Assembly (NCBI GenBank): GCA_965224525.1
Contig: OZ245050.1
Span: 1,612,001 to 1,676,000 of the forward strand
Length of the DNA: 64,000 nucleotides
Source of the DNA: Granulosicoccus sp036478565
Lineage (GTDB): Bacteria; Pseudomonadota; Gammaproteobacteria; Granulosicoccales; Granulosicoccaceae
Direction of reading: 5' to 3'
The translations under genes were made by a program, and so were the position numbers. The notes under the pieces were generated by a model. That model was not told the origin of the DNA. It did not search any database and worked only from the letters and a program-made list of their open reading frames with translations. Below are positions 33,557 to 43,705 of this stretch, one piece after another (position 1 is the stretch's first letter; every line of letters starts with the position of its first letter).

Positions 33557-35828
33557 TAAGCTCGTATTCAGTACGGTTGTGTTGGCCGTACTGCATTCTG
33601 CACCAGCTGCCGCCTTGAACATTCATTACGATGACACACGTGCCGCCGAACTGGTGAAATGCGATACTCATCGCTACCATGGCGATGAAGCAGCGGCTCA
33701 GAGTTGCTTTCAGGCCTTGCAGGATGATAAGCGCATCCTCGTTCGGGCGGATGCTGCTGCTGCACTGGGAGAAATCCGCCAGGCCAATCGGCTTTACCGC
33801 AAAGCGACATCCGATAGCCGTGATCCTTCAATTCGGACCAACTGGGGCAACCTGTACCTTGAAACACACCAGGTCAGCGATGCGATAGCCTTGTTTCGGG
33901 AGGCGCTGGTATTTGATGCAACCTACCTGCCAGCACGACTGGGACTGGCCGAGGCCCTTTCTCAAACGTTCGAAGGCAAGGCGCGAGAACAGCTTGTTGA
34001 TATCGTTACCAATTTCCCGAATAGTGTCAAAGCCCTGTTATTGCTCGCACGCATAGAACTGGAGCTGCAGAATATTCCGGAAGCCAGAGGCTTGTTGAAT
34101 CGAGCGCTGACGGCGGCAAAAGCAATTCAAGTGCCGCCACTGGAAATCTATGCTTTGTTGGCAGGAGCTGAGTTGCTGGAAGACAACTCAATGCAGGTCT
34201 GGGCGGACAAGGCATTAGCTTACAATCCGAACTATGGCGATATATTTGCCATACCCGCCCATTTTTATATCATTACCTATCGTTATCGAGAGGCCATTGA
34301 GCTTTATCGTCGTGCGGTTAAAACCAGCCCGGAACTCGCTACTGCGCATCGTGATCTCGGCATTAATCTATTGCGAGTAAACGATATGTTTGGTGCCAGA
34401 CATTACTTGCAGCGGGCTTTTGAGCTGGATCCGTTTGATGTGCAAACCGTCAATACCCTGCGGTTGCTGGAAGATCTTGATGACATGCGGATAAGTCAAT
34501 TTGATGTGGCTGATCCCGACAACCCCGGGCAGTTGATCGGGCGGGCAATAGTCAGACTCGATCGAGAGGATGCTGATGCGCTGGAGCCCTATGTGCTGGA
34601 CCTGATTACGCGCGCCATGCAGACGTTCAGCAAGCGATACGATTTTCAGTTACAGCAACCCATGATTGTCGAGCTGTACCACGATCATGATGATTTTGGT
34701 GTACGTACTGTCAGTACACCGGGCATCGGGCTACTGGGAGTAACGTTTGGCTACCTTACTGCTATGGATAGCCCGAAAGCGCGGCCAGCGGGTGACTTCC
34801 ATTGGGGCAGTACGCTGTGGCATGAGATCGCTCACGTTTATACGCTGGAAGCAACCAATCATCGGCTGCCACGCTGGCTAAGCGAAGGTTTGTCGGTTTA
34901 TGAAGAGTGGAATACCGGGCCTTTGGCAGACCGGGGGCTGCCGATGGACACGCTGGATGCCTTGAAGAGTGGCCGGTTTTTACCGATTGAAGAACTCGAT
35001 AGCGGCTTTGTGCGGCCAAGCTATCAGGGACAGGTTAATGTCTCCTATATGCAAGCGGGTCTGATCTGCGATTTTATTGCCACGCGCTGGGGACACCCCG
35101 CGTTGGTTACATTGTTAAATAGCTTCGGCGCACGAGAGCCGGTATCGGTGGCAATAAAAACTGCGATCGAGCTTTCACCGAAGGAATTTGATATTGAATT
35201 CAATCGGTATCTGATATCGACATACGGCGATTTGCTTGATTCGCTGGACCGCTATCGTTCAGCCAGCCGTCAATTAACACAGGCGGTTGAAATGGAAGAC
35301 TGGGTGAGCGTGGAGGCCTTGTCGCGTGATCTGATTCGTCGATACCCGGCCCGTATTTCCGCCAATGGACCGTATGAAATCCTGGCTGCTGCACAGCGCG
35401 AACAAGGCGATACGGCAGGCGCTATTGACACTTTGCTTGCCTGGCATGAGCGAGGTGGTCATCAGCCGGTGGCACTTAAGGAACTGGCTGAAGTGCTACG
35501 AGAAGAGGGGCGGGATAATGATGCCGCGTCTGTAATGGAGTCCTTGAACTGGGTGTCGCCCTATGCCACCGAAGAGCATAGCTTGCTTGGAAATCATTAT
35601 CTTGCGCAGCGTGAGCCAAAGCTCGCCCAGCGCGAGTTTGATGCTCTGTTGGGTTTACAGCCGGAAGACCCGGTGGAGGCGCATTTCGGCAAAGCACGGG
35701 CTGCGTTACAGTTGGAAGATACTGTCACAGCGCGGCAACAGGTGCTTTATGCGTTGGAGAATGCCCCCTTTTTTCGTCCAGCTCAGCGCCTTTTAATAGA
35801 ACTCAATGCAGGAGATGCAATTGACTGA
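33543..35828 (+). CDS. Exported TPR-repeat zinc metallopeptidase (peptidase MA type)
   Basis: The 761 residues begin with a signal peptide ending ...APAAA. Tetratricopeptide-like helices follow to about 320 (NWGNLYLETHQVSDAIALFREAL and AHRDLGINLLRVNDMFGARHYL regions), then a gluzincin domain with HEIAH (427-431) and the third ligand in LSEGLSVYEEW (Glu448), and more TPR-like repeats. It is likely a periplasmic protease or peptidoglycan-associated factor of the MoxR system. The start lies within the last codons of the C13-like gene. ATG 33543 is chosen over GTG 33534 because of the signal peptide. Confidence 0.83.
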   Translation: MPIANKLVFSTVVLAVLHSAPAAALNIHYDDTRAAELVKCDTHRYHGDEAAAQSCFQALQDDKRILVRADAAAALGEIRQANRLYRKATSDSRDPSIRTNWGNLYLETHQVSDAIALFREALVFDATYLPARLGLAEALSQTFEGKAREQLVDIVTNFPNSVKALLLLARIELELQNIPEARGLLNRALTAAKAIQVPPLEIYALLAGAELLEDNSMQVWADKALAYNPNYGDIFAIPAHFYIITYRYREAIELYRRAVKTSPELATAHRDLGINLLRVNDMFGARHYLQRAFELDPFDVQTVNTLRLLEDLDDMRISQFDVADPDNPGQLIGRAIVRLDREDADALEPYVLDLITRAMQTFSKRYDFQLQQPMIVELYHDHDDFGVRTVSTPGIGLLGVTFGYLTAMDSPKARPAGDFHWGSTLWHEIAHVYTLEATNHRLPRWLSEGLSVYEEWNTGPLADRGLPMDTLDALKSGRFLPIEELDSGFVRPSYQGQVNVSYMQAGLICDFIATRWGHPALVTLLNSFGAREPVSVAIKTAIELSPKEFDIEFNRYLISTYGDLLDSLDRYRSASRQLTQAVEMEDWVSVEALSRDLIRRYPARISANGPYEILAAAQREQGDTAGAIDTLLAWHERGGHQPVALKELAEVLREEGRDNDAASVMESLNWVSPYATEEHSLLGNHYLAQREPKLAQREFDALLGLQPEDPVEAHFGKARAALQLEDTVTARQQVLYALENAPFFRPAQRLLIELNAGDAID

Positions 35829-36831
35829 TTCTTCAATACAGACACCGGAAACGGCTCAACTAGTCACTGAGTTCAGGCAAGTGACTCAACAACTACGATC
35901 TGAGGTCGGGCGAATCATCGTTGGCCAGGAGCATGTTGTCGAACACCTGCTAATAACCTTGCTGGTTGGCGGCCATTGTTTAATAACGGGCATGCCAGGT
36001 ACTGCCAAGACGTTGCTGGTAAGTACGCTTGCCGATGCGTTGGGACTTGAATTTGATCGCATTCAGTTTACGCCTGACTTGATGCCAACTGATATTACCG
36101 GCACTGATATCATTGAGGACGGTGCTGACGGGCGACGTAACTGGCGTTTTGTACCAGGCCCGATATTCACCAATGTTTTACTGGCAGATGAAATCAACCG
36201 GACGCCACCCAAAACTCAGGCAGCCTTGCTTGAGGCCATGCAAGAGTATTCAGCGACAGTGCGCGGTACGCAACACATCATCAATAAACCATTTTTTGTA
36301 CTCGCCACACAGAATCCTCTTGAGCTTGAGGGGACTTACCCGTTGCCTGAGGCGCAGCTTGATCGATTCCTTTTCAATATAGTTCTCGACTACTTGCCAC
36401 TTGAAGACGAACTTGCTGTGGTCGAACGATTTACAACTGAAGTCCAACCAGCGCCGGTAGTGCAATGTACAAATGCTGAACAAGTAAAGGCGTTTCAAGT
36501 CCTGACCCGACAAGTGCCCATGTCGGCTGATGTTGCACGCTATGCGGTGGAGTTGGTTCGAGCCACACGCCCTGAAGATCCATCGGCAACGCTGACTGTC
36601 AAAAAGTATGTAAAGTTTGGAGCTTCAGTTCGTGCTGCACTATTTCTTACTATTGCTGCCAAGGCGCGAGCCCTGATGCACGGGCGATATCACGTTACGA
36701 CCAGTGATATCGATACGTTGGCTGCACCCGTACTACGGCACAGGGTCATGGTTAACTATTTTGCTGAAGCCGATGGCGTGACGATTGAAGACGTATTGCG
36801 TGATCTTGTCGACAAACGCCTTGCAGCGTGA
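35806..36831 (+). CDS. MoxR-family AAA+ ATPase
   Basis: MoxR ATPases are cytosolic chaperone-like machines that mature or assemble von Willebrand A proteins encoded beside them. The 341 residues show Walker A GMPGTAKT (62-69), LMPTDITGTDIIE, Walker B NVLLADEINRTPPKTQAALLEAMQE, sensor 1 FVLATQNPLELEGTYPLPEAQLDRF and the C-terminal lid RHRVMVNYFAEADG. The start is uncertain: ATG 35806 overlaps the previous gene by 23 bases, while TTG 35821 has an AGGAG at good spacing and would remove five residues. Either way it is translationally coupled. Confidence 0.95.
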   Translation: MQEMQLTDSSIQTPETAQLVTEFRQVTQQLRSEVGRIIVGQEHVVEHLLITLLVGGHCLITGMPGTAKTLLVSTLADALGLEFDRIQFTPDLMPTDITGTDIIEDGADGRRNWRFVPGPIFTNVLLADEINRTPPKTQAALLEAMQEYSATVRGTQHIINKPFFVLATQNPLELEGTYPLPEAQLDRFLFNIVLDYLPLEDELAVVERFTTEVQPAPVVQCTNAEQVKAFQVLTRQVPMSADVARYAVELVRATRPEDPSATLTVKKYVKFGASVRAALFLTIAAKARALMHGRYHVTTSDIDTLAAPVLRHRVMVNYFAEADGVTIEDVLRDLVDKRLAA

Positions 36832-36847
36832 GCAAGTTGTTTAATTG

Positions 36848-37747
36848 ATGAAAGCCAATGTTGCAAGTCGTTTGCTCAAGCCCGAGGTGCTGGCGAGACT
36901 GGGCACGCTCGAACTGGTGGCCCGGACGGTGGTGGATGGCGTCATGACGGGCCTGCACCGATCACCGCATTTCGGCTTTAGCCAGGAGTTTGCCGAGTAT
37001 CGGGCGTATAACGAAGGTGATGACTTGCGCTTTGTCGACTGGAATGTTTACGCGCGCACGGATCGCGCTTATATCAAACGCTTCCAGGGAGAAACGAATA
37101 CGGCTGTCATGTTGTTGCTAGACGCGAGCGCATCAATGAATTTCGGGAGCCCTGTATCGAAATTTGATCAGGCACGCTATCTGGTTGCGTCGCTGGCATA
37201 TCTCGCACGCAAACAACACGATGCGTTGGGTATTGCTGTGTTTGACAGCAAGGTCAGGGATTTTCAACCGACGTCCGCACGGCCCGACAGTCTGGCGCGA
37301 ACGTTTAGCCTGCTGGAACGAAGCGAAGCCGGTAAGGGGACAGATATTGTTGATGCTCTGGCTGAACTGCGTGCAAGTCTGACCCGACGAGGCCTGGTTG
37401 TTCTGGTCTCCGATTTGTACACGGAGCCGGAGGCACTTGCCGGTGCTTTGCAGCCACTGTCTCATGCCGGACACGAGCTGGTTGTATTCCATGTGCTGGA
37501 CAACGAAGAAATAGAGCCTGAACTAAAGCGAGTCTCGGCTTTTCGCGACCTCGAATCCAGTGAAACCGTTGTCGTTGAGCCAGCTTTTCTACGAACAGTT
37601 TATCGCGACAAATTTAATACTCATTGCGATGCAGTACAATCACTGTGTGCCGGTTTGGGTGCGGACTATGTGCGGCTGCGTACCGATGATCCCCTGGATA
37701 TAGCGCTTCAAGGCTATCTTCGATTTCGAGAGCGGCGTGCACGATGA
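36848..37747 (+). CDS. DUF58 protein (von Willebrand A-like, MoxR partner)
   Basis: The 299-residue protein carries the DUF58 signature RAYNEGDDLRFVDWNVYART followed by KRFQGETN, and then a von Willebrand A-like fold with LLLDASASMNFG and the LVVLVSDLYTEPE strand. DUF58 proteins regularly accompany MoxR. The frame is open from a TTG at 36845, but the ATG at 36848 is the natural start. It lies 16 bases after moxR and overlaps the next gene by four bases (ATGA). Confidence 0.92.
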   Translation: MKANVASRLLKPEVLARLGTLELVARTVVDGVMTGLHRSPHFGFSQEFAEYRAYNEGDDLRFVDWNVYARTDRAYIKRFQGETNTAVMLLLDASASMNFGSPVSKFDQARYLVASLAYLARKQHDALGIAVFDSKVRDFQPTSARPDSLARTFSLLERSEAGKGTDIVDALAELRASLTRRGLVVLVSDLYTEPEALAGALQPLSHAGHELVVFHVLDNEEIEPELKRVSAFRDLESSETVVVEPAFLRTVYRDKFNTHCDAVQSLCAGLGADYVRLRTDDPLDIALQGYLRFRERRAR

Positions 37748-39750
37748 GCATGCTTTTACCACTATACCTGGCAGGCTTACTGGGTCTTGCTGTGCCCTGG
37801 GTCTTGCATCGTTTCAACAACACAAACCCGGAAGAGAAAGCATTTCCCACGGTGCAATTTCTCGAACCTGCACGGCCACCTGCATCGCGTACACGACGTA
37901 TGCGCTACCGCATGTTGTTTGCTTTGCGAGTTCTGGCTCTCACTGTCTTGTGTCTGTTATTTGCCGAGCCGGTTATCGAACGCTTTCTGGATTCAAACAA
38001 AGCATCTGTCTTGCAGCTCATAGCGGTGGATCGCTCTTTGTCAATGCAGGCAGGTGAGCGTTGGCAGCGGGCCGAGGCTGCAGTCAGGGAAACCATTGAA
38101 AATCGCGGTGAAAATGATGCGTTGCAGTTGTTGGCTTTCGGCAGTGAACTATCGCTGCTTACCGAGACTACACTGGATGCCGCGAAAATACACGAAGCCA
38201 TGGCGAGTCTTGAGGCAGGACAGACACATGCAGATTATGGCGTATTGATGCAGCATCTGGATAGTCTCGCAGCTAAATCAGACTTGCCGTTGTCAGTGAC
38301 CATCATTTCCGATGCTCAGCGTAGCAGCCTTCCCGGCCGTCTTAATGCCATGGTTGCAACGCGCCTGCAATCTTTGTCGTTCGTAGATACCAGCAGTGCC
38401 AATGACATCAATTATTCATTGGCAGCAGATGTCAGAACAACTGATGATGTTAACGCCCGGATCAGCCTGGTTGTTGCATCGTCTCAGGCTATCCGCACGG
38501 CAGATAGTAATTCCGAGAATACCTTTGAATCGGTCAGAAAAACGGTTGCGGTGAGCCTTGCCGGGCGAGTTGTTGCCCGAGAAACATTTGAACTGACTCC
38601 GGGGCAACGCCTGACACGTGTACTCGATCCCATCGCCTTGCCGGTTAACAACGAAACTGTTTTCAATCTGGCGTTTGTTGAAACGGACTCGTTACCGCTC
38701 GATGATGCGGTGAAAAGCAACGTTCGCACAGTAAATCCATTGCTGTTTGCAATTGGAAGTTTTGCCGGTCCCGTCAATGACAACGCCCGTGTTTTTGTTA
38801 ATACTGCGTTGGAAACCAACGGTAAAGCCGAAGTAGATGATTCCGGGAATGCAATGGCGCGCCTTGCCGGTGATATTCGACATGCCGTGGTGTTTGCGCC
38901 GATGAATGAAAAAATTAGTATACCGCTGGAGGTCACAAAATTTCTCGATGCCGGTGGAAACGTGCTGATGATCCTGGATGCCGGTTCATCAACCGATACA
39001 AATGCAATGCCGGAAATGACTGGGCTGGTAGACAATACGCACCCTTTGGCGTTGGGTGATATTGACTGGGCGGGCACACGCTTTCATGGGCTTTCGGCAA
39101 TGCCACTGGAAGAAACAGATAAGGTACTTGTGGAAACCAGCAATCATATTCCGGTGCTGGTTGAACGCGCAACACCATACGGGATATTGTTGTTGTTAAA
39201 TGATGGTCTGGATGGAGAGCGTAGCAACTTGCCATTCCAACCCGCATTTGTGACTCTGATGCAGAATCTGCTACAGTATTTTGACGCAACGAATAGTGTT
39301 CCTCAGGAAGTAGTTGCCGGTGTTCAGGTCAACCTGCCAGCAAATATACAGGTACTGGATCCTGACGGAAATCCCATGTTCGCGCTGGCAGACACAGGTG
39401 CTGCACGCAGTCTGGTTTTTGAACGACCTGGCCTGCACACTGTCGTAGCTGCACATGGGGAGGAATTCATGTCGGTCGTTACAGACCCTCGAGAAAGTGA
39501 TCTTTCATTGCTGGACATCAAGGAAATCAAAGCCTGGGAGCAACGCAGTTTTTTAAACGGTGACGGGTCTTCAATGGCAGATATTGTGGCTAAGCATCCT
39601 GCCTCGAATACGAGTACCAGCACCAGGCAACAGGGCAAATCAAATGCAAGCAGTTTGTGGCGGTGGCTACTACCGTTGTTGGTATTGTTGATGATTACCG
39701 AGTCGTTTTTTGCTAATCGAAAGCTGTTGGTCAGACGGGACGGGGCATGA
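37744..39750 (+). CDS. BatA-type membrane protein with von Willebrand A domain
   Basis: The 668 residues start with the BatA-like region: membrane helix 5-20, the segment VPWVLHRFNNTNPEEKAFPT and VQFLEPARPPASRTRRMRY, and a second helix (58-74). A von Willebrand A-like domain with DRSLS (96-100) follows, then a long beta-rich part and a C-terminal helix (WRWLLPLLVLLMI). Such proteins belong to the aerotolerance/MoxR systems and sit in the inner membrane facing the periplasm. Both ends overlap their neighbours by four bases. Confidence 0.88.
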   Translation: MSMLLPLYLAGLLGLAVPWVLHRFNNTNPEEKAFPTVQFLEPARPPASRTRRMRYRMLFALRVLALTVLCLLFAEPVIERFLDSNKASVLQLIAVDRSLSMQAGERWQRAEAAVRETIENRGENDALQLLAFGSELSLLTETTLDAAKIHEAMASLEAGQTHADYGVLMQHLDSLAAKSDLPLSVTIISDAQRSSLPGRLNAMVATRLQSLSFVDTSSANDINYSLAADVRTTDDVNARISLVVASSQAIRTADSNSENTFESVRKTVAVSLAGRVVARETFELTPGQRLTRVLDPIALPVNNETVFNLAFVETDSLPLDDAVKSNVRTVNPLLFAIGSFAGPVNDNARVFVNTALETNGKAEVDDSGNAMARLAGDIRHAVVFAPMNEKISIPLEVTKFLDAGGNVLMILDAGSSTDTNAMPEMTGLVDNTHPLALGDIDWAGTRFHGLSAMPLEETDKVLVETSNHIPVLVERATPYGILLLLNDGLDGERSNLPFQPAFVTLMQNLLQYFDATNSVPQEVVAGVQVNLPANIQVLDPDGNPMFALADTGAARSLVFERPGLHTVVAAHGEEFMSVVTDPRESDLSLLDIKEIKAWEQRSFLNGDGSSMADIVAKHPASNTSTSTRQQGKSNASSLWRWLLPLLVLLMITESFFANRKLLVRRDGA

Positions 39751-42700
39751 GCAACCCATCGGCATCACATACGCGGTTCTCGCGATATCTTCGTGCGGCG
39801 CGACGGCGCGAATTATGGCGTCTGTTTTTGGTGTACATGGCCATATTGCTTGCTGTGCTACTTGTTGTTACAGCGCTTGGTGCAGCAACAGGGCTATACC
39901 AGGGGTTTACAACAAATCTGACATCATTTGTACGTGTTTTGCTGGTCGCTAATGCTGTGCTGGTCACACTGTATTTTTACTGGCGACCGATAAGGAAGCT
40001 TGCACGCGACCAAGGCGCAGCTCTGGTCGAGTCCTCGGATGCTGCGTTTGATGGCAGGGTTAGTACCTTTCTGGATACGGAAAAAAAATCGCCTGATCAT
40101 CCGTTTATTTCGCTGCTGGCTCGAGATGCATTATCTATAGCGCGGCGAGTCCCGTTACATCGTGTCGTGCCATCCAGTGCGATCGTCTGGCCTTTGATTG
40201 TGGTCTTATTGTTACTCAGCGGTGTGGCAGGTTTTGTCAGGACGGCACCACCACCTTGGAAAAACTCAGCCCTGCACTTCTGGTGGGGCTGGCATACGCC
40301 CGGTTTGGTTGAGCCGCGAGAGATCGTGGTTTTACCAGGGAATCTGGAAATTCTGGCAGGTGAAAACCTAGATGTCGACGTTCAATTAACGGGTTTTACT
40401 CGCGACACAGTGACGTTGTTTGCCAGAAACGGGACAGATGATTGGCAAGTCACGGATATTGAAAAAGGCACGGACCATCATTTTCGGTTTACCGTTTTTC
40501 GTTTGACCGAACCACTCGAATACTTCGTGGAGTCCGGCCATGCAGGTAGCGAACACTTTCGAGTGGCCGTAGTTGAACCGGCGCAGTTGGAAGGCATAGA
40601 AGCGGTCTACTCGTACCCCGAATGGACAAGACTTGAAACCCGGACTGATACTGATGCGGGTAATATCAGTGGGGTTAAGAATACCCAAGTAGAGCTTCGT
40701 TTCGAGACTGACAAAGCTTTGCTTGATGGCGCTTTGCGACTGGGAGACGGCGTAATTCCGCTGCAGCGTGAGGGGTCAGTTTATGTGGCTACTATTGCAC
40801 TGCATAATGATACCGAATACCAACTGATCGATCACATGTTAGATCAAGAAGTCGCAATCAGCCCGTTGTTTGCTGTATCAGTCAGAGGGGATGAAGCTCC
40901 GGAAGTGCGCTTTAGCATGCCTGCCCGCGATATCAGTGTGTCGCCGATTGAAGAAGTTGTAATAGCGGTAGAGGCCAGAGATGATTTCTCCGTAGAAGCG
41001 ATCGAGCTTGTGTATTCGGTTAACGCCGGTGATTGGCAGTCGGTAGAACTACCCGTTGCTGAAAAAACCGAGCACGTGTTTTATCTCGAATCCATGGGTA
41101 TTCCTGCTTTGCCGTTACACAGTGAGTCTGCTGAAAGCAGCGTGAATGCCGGTGTACCAATGACGCCCGGCGACCTGATTAGTTATTACGTCCGCGTCGA
41201 GGACCACGACAGCGCCGCTGAGACCGATATGATGCTCATCGATGTGCGACCGTTTGAACGCCGGTTTTCAGAAGGCCAAGCAGGTGGCGGCGGCGGTGGA
41301 GGTGGGGCTGCCAACGAAGGTAGTGAAATTTCCAGGCGACAGAAAGAAATCCTGCTGGCTACCTGGAACCTTCAGCGTGCCAGTGAAAAAGCGGGTGACG
41401 ATACATCAGCGCAAACGGATAACGCCAGTTTGTTGTCACAGTTGCAATCTACGTTGGCAGAGCAGGCACGTACTTTGGCAAACCGATCCGAGGCGCGCGA
41501 GCTGGTAAAGCAAGGAGAGGAGATTCGGCAGTTTGTTGATTATTTGCGGCAAGCGGCAGATGCGATGGCTCCTTCAGCCAGCGCTTTGGCTGAAATGGAA
41601 TTCAAAGCAGCTATTCAGCCACAGCAACTTGCACTGCAGTTGTTACAACGAGCAGAAGCCCTGTTTGCAGACATTCGCATGACACAGCAGCAGGAAGGGC
41701 AAGGTGGCAGCAGCCAACAACCGGGTCAGGATATGGCAGAGATGTTTGAACTTGAAATGGATCTGGAACGCAATCAGTACGAACAGCCAGATCGCGGGGG
41801 GAGTGAAGCTGCAGCTGAAAAACTGGATGATATTTTTAAAGACCTGGAAGCTTTGGCTCGTCGTCAGCAGGCTTTGGCTGACGTTGCTCGGCAAGCGCGG
41901 CCCCTGACTCGTGATGAGCGGTGGCAACAGCAGCAGCTATCCCGAGAGCTGGAAAAGCTACAGAGTGATTTGGAACAATTGCAACGCGACATGGCTAATG
42001 CGGATAGTGCTGAAGCTGAAGCATTACGTCAGGCAGCGGCTGATGTAGCCAGACGTCTGGAGGAGGCGCGCAAGGCATTGGCAGAAGCAGATGCAGAACC
42101 AACCGATGATGGTGCATTTGACAAGGACAGCAGCCAGCAGGCCGAAGGCGGCAATGCCGAGGGTGAATCACCTGCTGAAAAGGCGAACCGGGAGTTGCAA
42201 GCTGCGCTGAACCGTTTGAATGAACAGCGAGCATACGATCTGCAAGTTGCCATGGAAAAAGCAGCTGCAGAAGCTGCACGGCTTCTGCAGGAGCAGCGGG
42301 CAACTGAACGGAAAATGCGCAAGGCTGCTCAAAAAGCACTGCAGTCCCGCGATGCGGATATATTTACTCCGTCGTTGACTCCCCAACAAGCGATGGACCT
42401 GGTTGATCGAAAGCGTCTGTTACGCAGTGGGCTTGTAGCACTGCGCGATAGTGTAGCCGGGCTTGAAGATCGTTTCGGTCAACAGGCACCGACAACAGGT
42501 CAGGCGTTGCGTGAGGCCATAACAAGTCTGGACGAAAGCAGGGCCGTCAATATGCTCGGTACCGCAGGAGATTCAATTGAAAGCGGCTCTATGGCAACCG
42601 TATTGCCGGCTGAAAGCCTGATTACCAATGCTATGCGTGAATGGAGAGATCGGCTTGCCGAGGTAGCGGAAGCTGCAACGGGAGAGCCTTTGCAGAGCCT

Positions 42701-43595
42701 GGACAATGAGGATTTGCAGGTCGCAGATGCACTTGATCTGTTACAGGAACTTCGACAGAAACTGGGCGGAGCTGCCAGCGAGCAAGGCCAGGCAGGCGAG
42801 CAAGGCCAGGCAGGCGAGCAAGGCCAGGCAGGCGAGCAAGGCCAGGCAGGCGAGCAAGGCCAGGCAGGCGAGCAAGGCCAGGCAGGCGAGCAAGGCCAGG
42901 CAGGCGAGCAAGGCCAGGCAGGCGAGCAAGGCCAGGCAGGCGAGCAAGGCCAGGCAGGCGAGCAAGGCCAGGCAGGCGAGCAAGGCCAGGCAGGCGAGCA
43001 AGGCCAGGCAGGCGAGCAAGGCCAGGCAGGCGAGCAAGGCCAGGCAGGCGAGGCAGGCGAGCAGGGCCAGGCAGGCGAGCAGCAAGGCCAGGCAGGCGAG
43101 CAGGGCCAGGCAGGCGAGCAGGGCCAGGCAGGCGAGCAGGGCCAGGCAGGCGAGCAAGGCCAGGCAGGCGAGCAAGGCCAGGCAGGCGAGCAAGGCCAAG
43201 GCTCAGGAGGCGGTGATGCCGGAAATCGGGCAGGAAATGCACAACGCGGATTTACACGCGATGCCCGCAGAGCAAATCCGGTCGAAGCAGCGGATGCAAT
43301 AGATTCGCTGATATTTGATCTTGAGTCACTTGGTATTGAGCAAAAGCAATTGGAAGAACTACGTGGCAGCGGTGATGTGCTGAGAAATGGAGCTGGTGCG
43401 ATTAACGCTGCAAGGGTTGAAGCGGAGTATCAGAAAGTATTGCGCCAAGTTGACCAGCTGGAACTGCTGATCAGTGACAACGCAACTGTCAGTAGTGATG
43501 GTATTGAAGCGCAGGTTCGGCAAGGTGAGGTTTCGGGCGCTGCAGCTGACTATTATCGCCGTCTGAGTGAACGACCGCTGCGTCTGCAGCGTTAG
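39747..43595 (+). CDS. Giant DUF4175-like membrane protein with collagen-like repeat
   Basis: The 1282-residue product has two N-terminal membrane helices (about 26-50 and 62-78) and a third near 150-170. A large periplasmic beta-rich region follows, then a long Gln/Glu/Ala coiled-coil region (about 520-900). The layout and the partner genes fit DUF4175 proteins of MoxR operons. At about residues 1011-1151 lies a GEQGQA hexapeptide repeat, which is Gly-x-y periodic like collagen. A conserved C-terminal helical part follows. It is the last gene of the operon and overlaps the previous stop by four bases. Confidence 0.8.
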   Translation: MSNPSASHTRFSRYLRAARRRELWRLFLVYMAILLAVLLVVTALGAATGLYQGFTTNLTSFVRVLLVANAVLVTLYFYWRPIRKLARDQGAALVESSDAAFDGRVSTFLDTEKKSPDHPFISLLARDALSIARRVPLHRVVPSSAIVWPLIVVLLLLSGVAGFVRTAPPPWKNSALHFWWGWHTPGLVEPREIVVLPGNLEILAGENLDVDVQLTGFTRDTVTLFARNGTDDWQVTDIEKGTDHHFRFTVFRLTEPLEYFVESGHAGSEHFRVAVVEPAQLEGIEAVYSYPEWTRLETRTDTDAGNISGVKNTQVELRFETDKALLDGALRLGDGVIPLQREGSVYVATIALHNDTEYQLIDHMLDQEVAISPLFAVSVRGDEAPEVRFSMPARDISVSPIEEVVIAVEARDDFSVEAIELVYSVNAGDWQSVELPVAEKTEHVFYLESMGIPALPLHSESAESSVNAGVPMTPGDLISYYVRVEDHDSAAETDMMLIDVRPFERRFSEGQAGGGGGGGGAANEGSEISRRQKEILLATWNLQRASEKAGDDTSAQTDNASLLSQLQSTLAEQARTLANRSEARELVKQGEEIRQFVDYLRQAADAMAPSASALAEMEFKAAIQPQQLALQLLQRAEALFADIRMTQQQEGQGGSSQQPGQDMAEMFELEMDLERNQYEQPDRGGSEAAAEKLDDIFKDLEALARRQQALADVARQARPLTRDERWQQQQLSRELEKLQSDLEQLQRDMANADSAEAEALRQAAADVARRLEEARKALAEADAEPTDDGAFDKDSSQQAEGGNAEGESPAEKANRELQAALNRLNEQRAYDLQVAMEKAAAEAARLLQEQRATERKMRKAAQKALQSRDADIFTPSLTPQQAMDLVDRKRLLRSGLVALRDSVAGLEDRFGQQAPTTGQALREAITSLDESRAVNMLGTAGDSIESGSMATVLPAESLITNAMREWRDRLAEVAEAATGEPLQSLDNEDLQVADALDLLQELRQKLGGAASEQGQAGEQGQAGEQGQAGEQGQAGEQGQAGEQGQAGEQGQAGEQGQAGEQGQAGEQGQAGEQGQAGEQGQAGEQGQAGEQGQAGEQGQAGEAGEQGQAGEQQGQAGEQGQAGEQGQAGEQGQAGEQGQAGEQGQAGEQGQGSGGGDAGNRAGNAQRGFTRDARRANPVEAADAIDSLIFDLESLGIEQKQLEELRGSGDVLRNGAGAINAARVEAEYQKVLRQVDQLELLISDNATVSSDGIEAQVRQGEVSGAAADYYRRLSERPLRLQR
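42779..43200 (+). repeat. 18-bp tandem repeat coding for GEQGQA (roughly two dozen units)
   Basis: The unit GGCGAGCAAGGCCAGGCA repeats almost without change. Two units near 43050-43085 are irregular (an extra GEA and an extra Q), and several later units have cag instead of caa. All changes keep the frame. The near-identity at DNA level indicates recent expansion. Confidence 0.95.
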
Positions 43596-43705
43596 TGTTA
43601 GTCCGTTCGAATATTTAGCTTGTAATTCCGCCTAAACGGTATTGGACGGGAACACCGGATTCCTTTAAACTTATATCTTTATAGCGTCCCCACGGCAGGG
43701 TGTTT

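Noticed and set aside
42631..43302. Leu/Ala/Arg-rich frames on both strands across the GEQGQA array
   Set aside because: These frames stay open only because the 18-base unit has no stop in any frame; the DUF4175-like frame is the one continuous with conserved flanks.
43576..43592. Hairpin CGCTGC-GCAGCG at the end of the MoxR operon as a terminator
   Set aside because: It lies within the last codons and is not followed by a T run.
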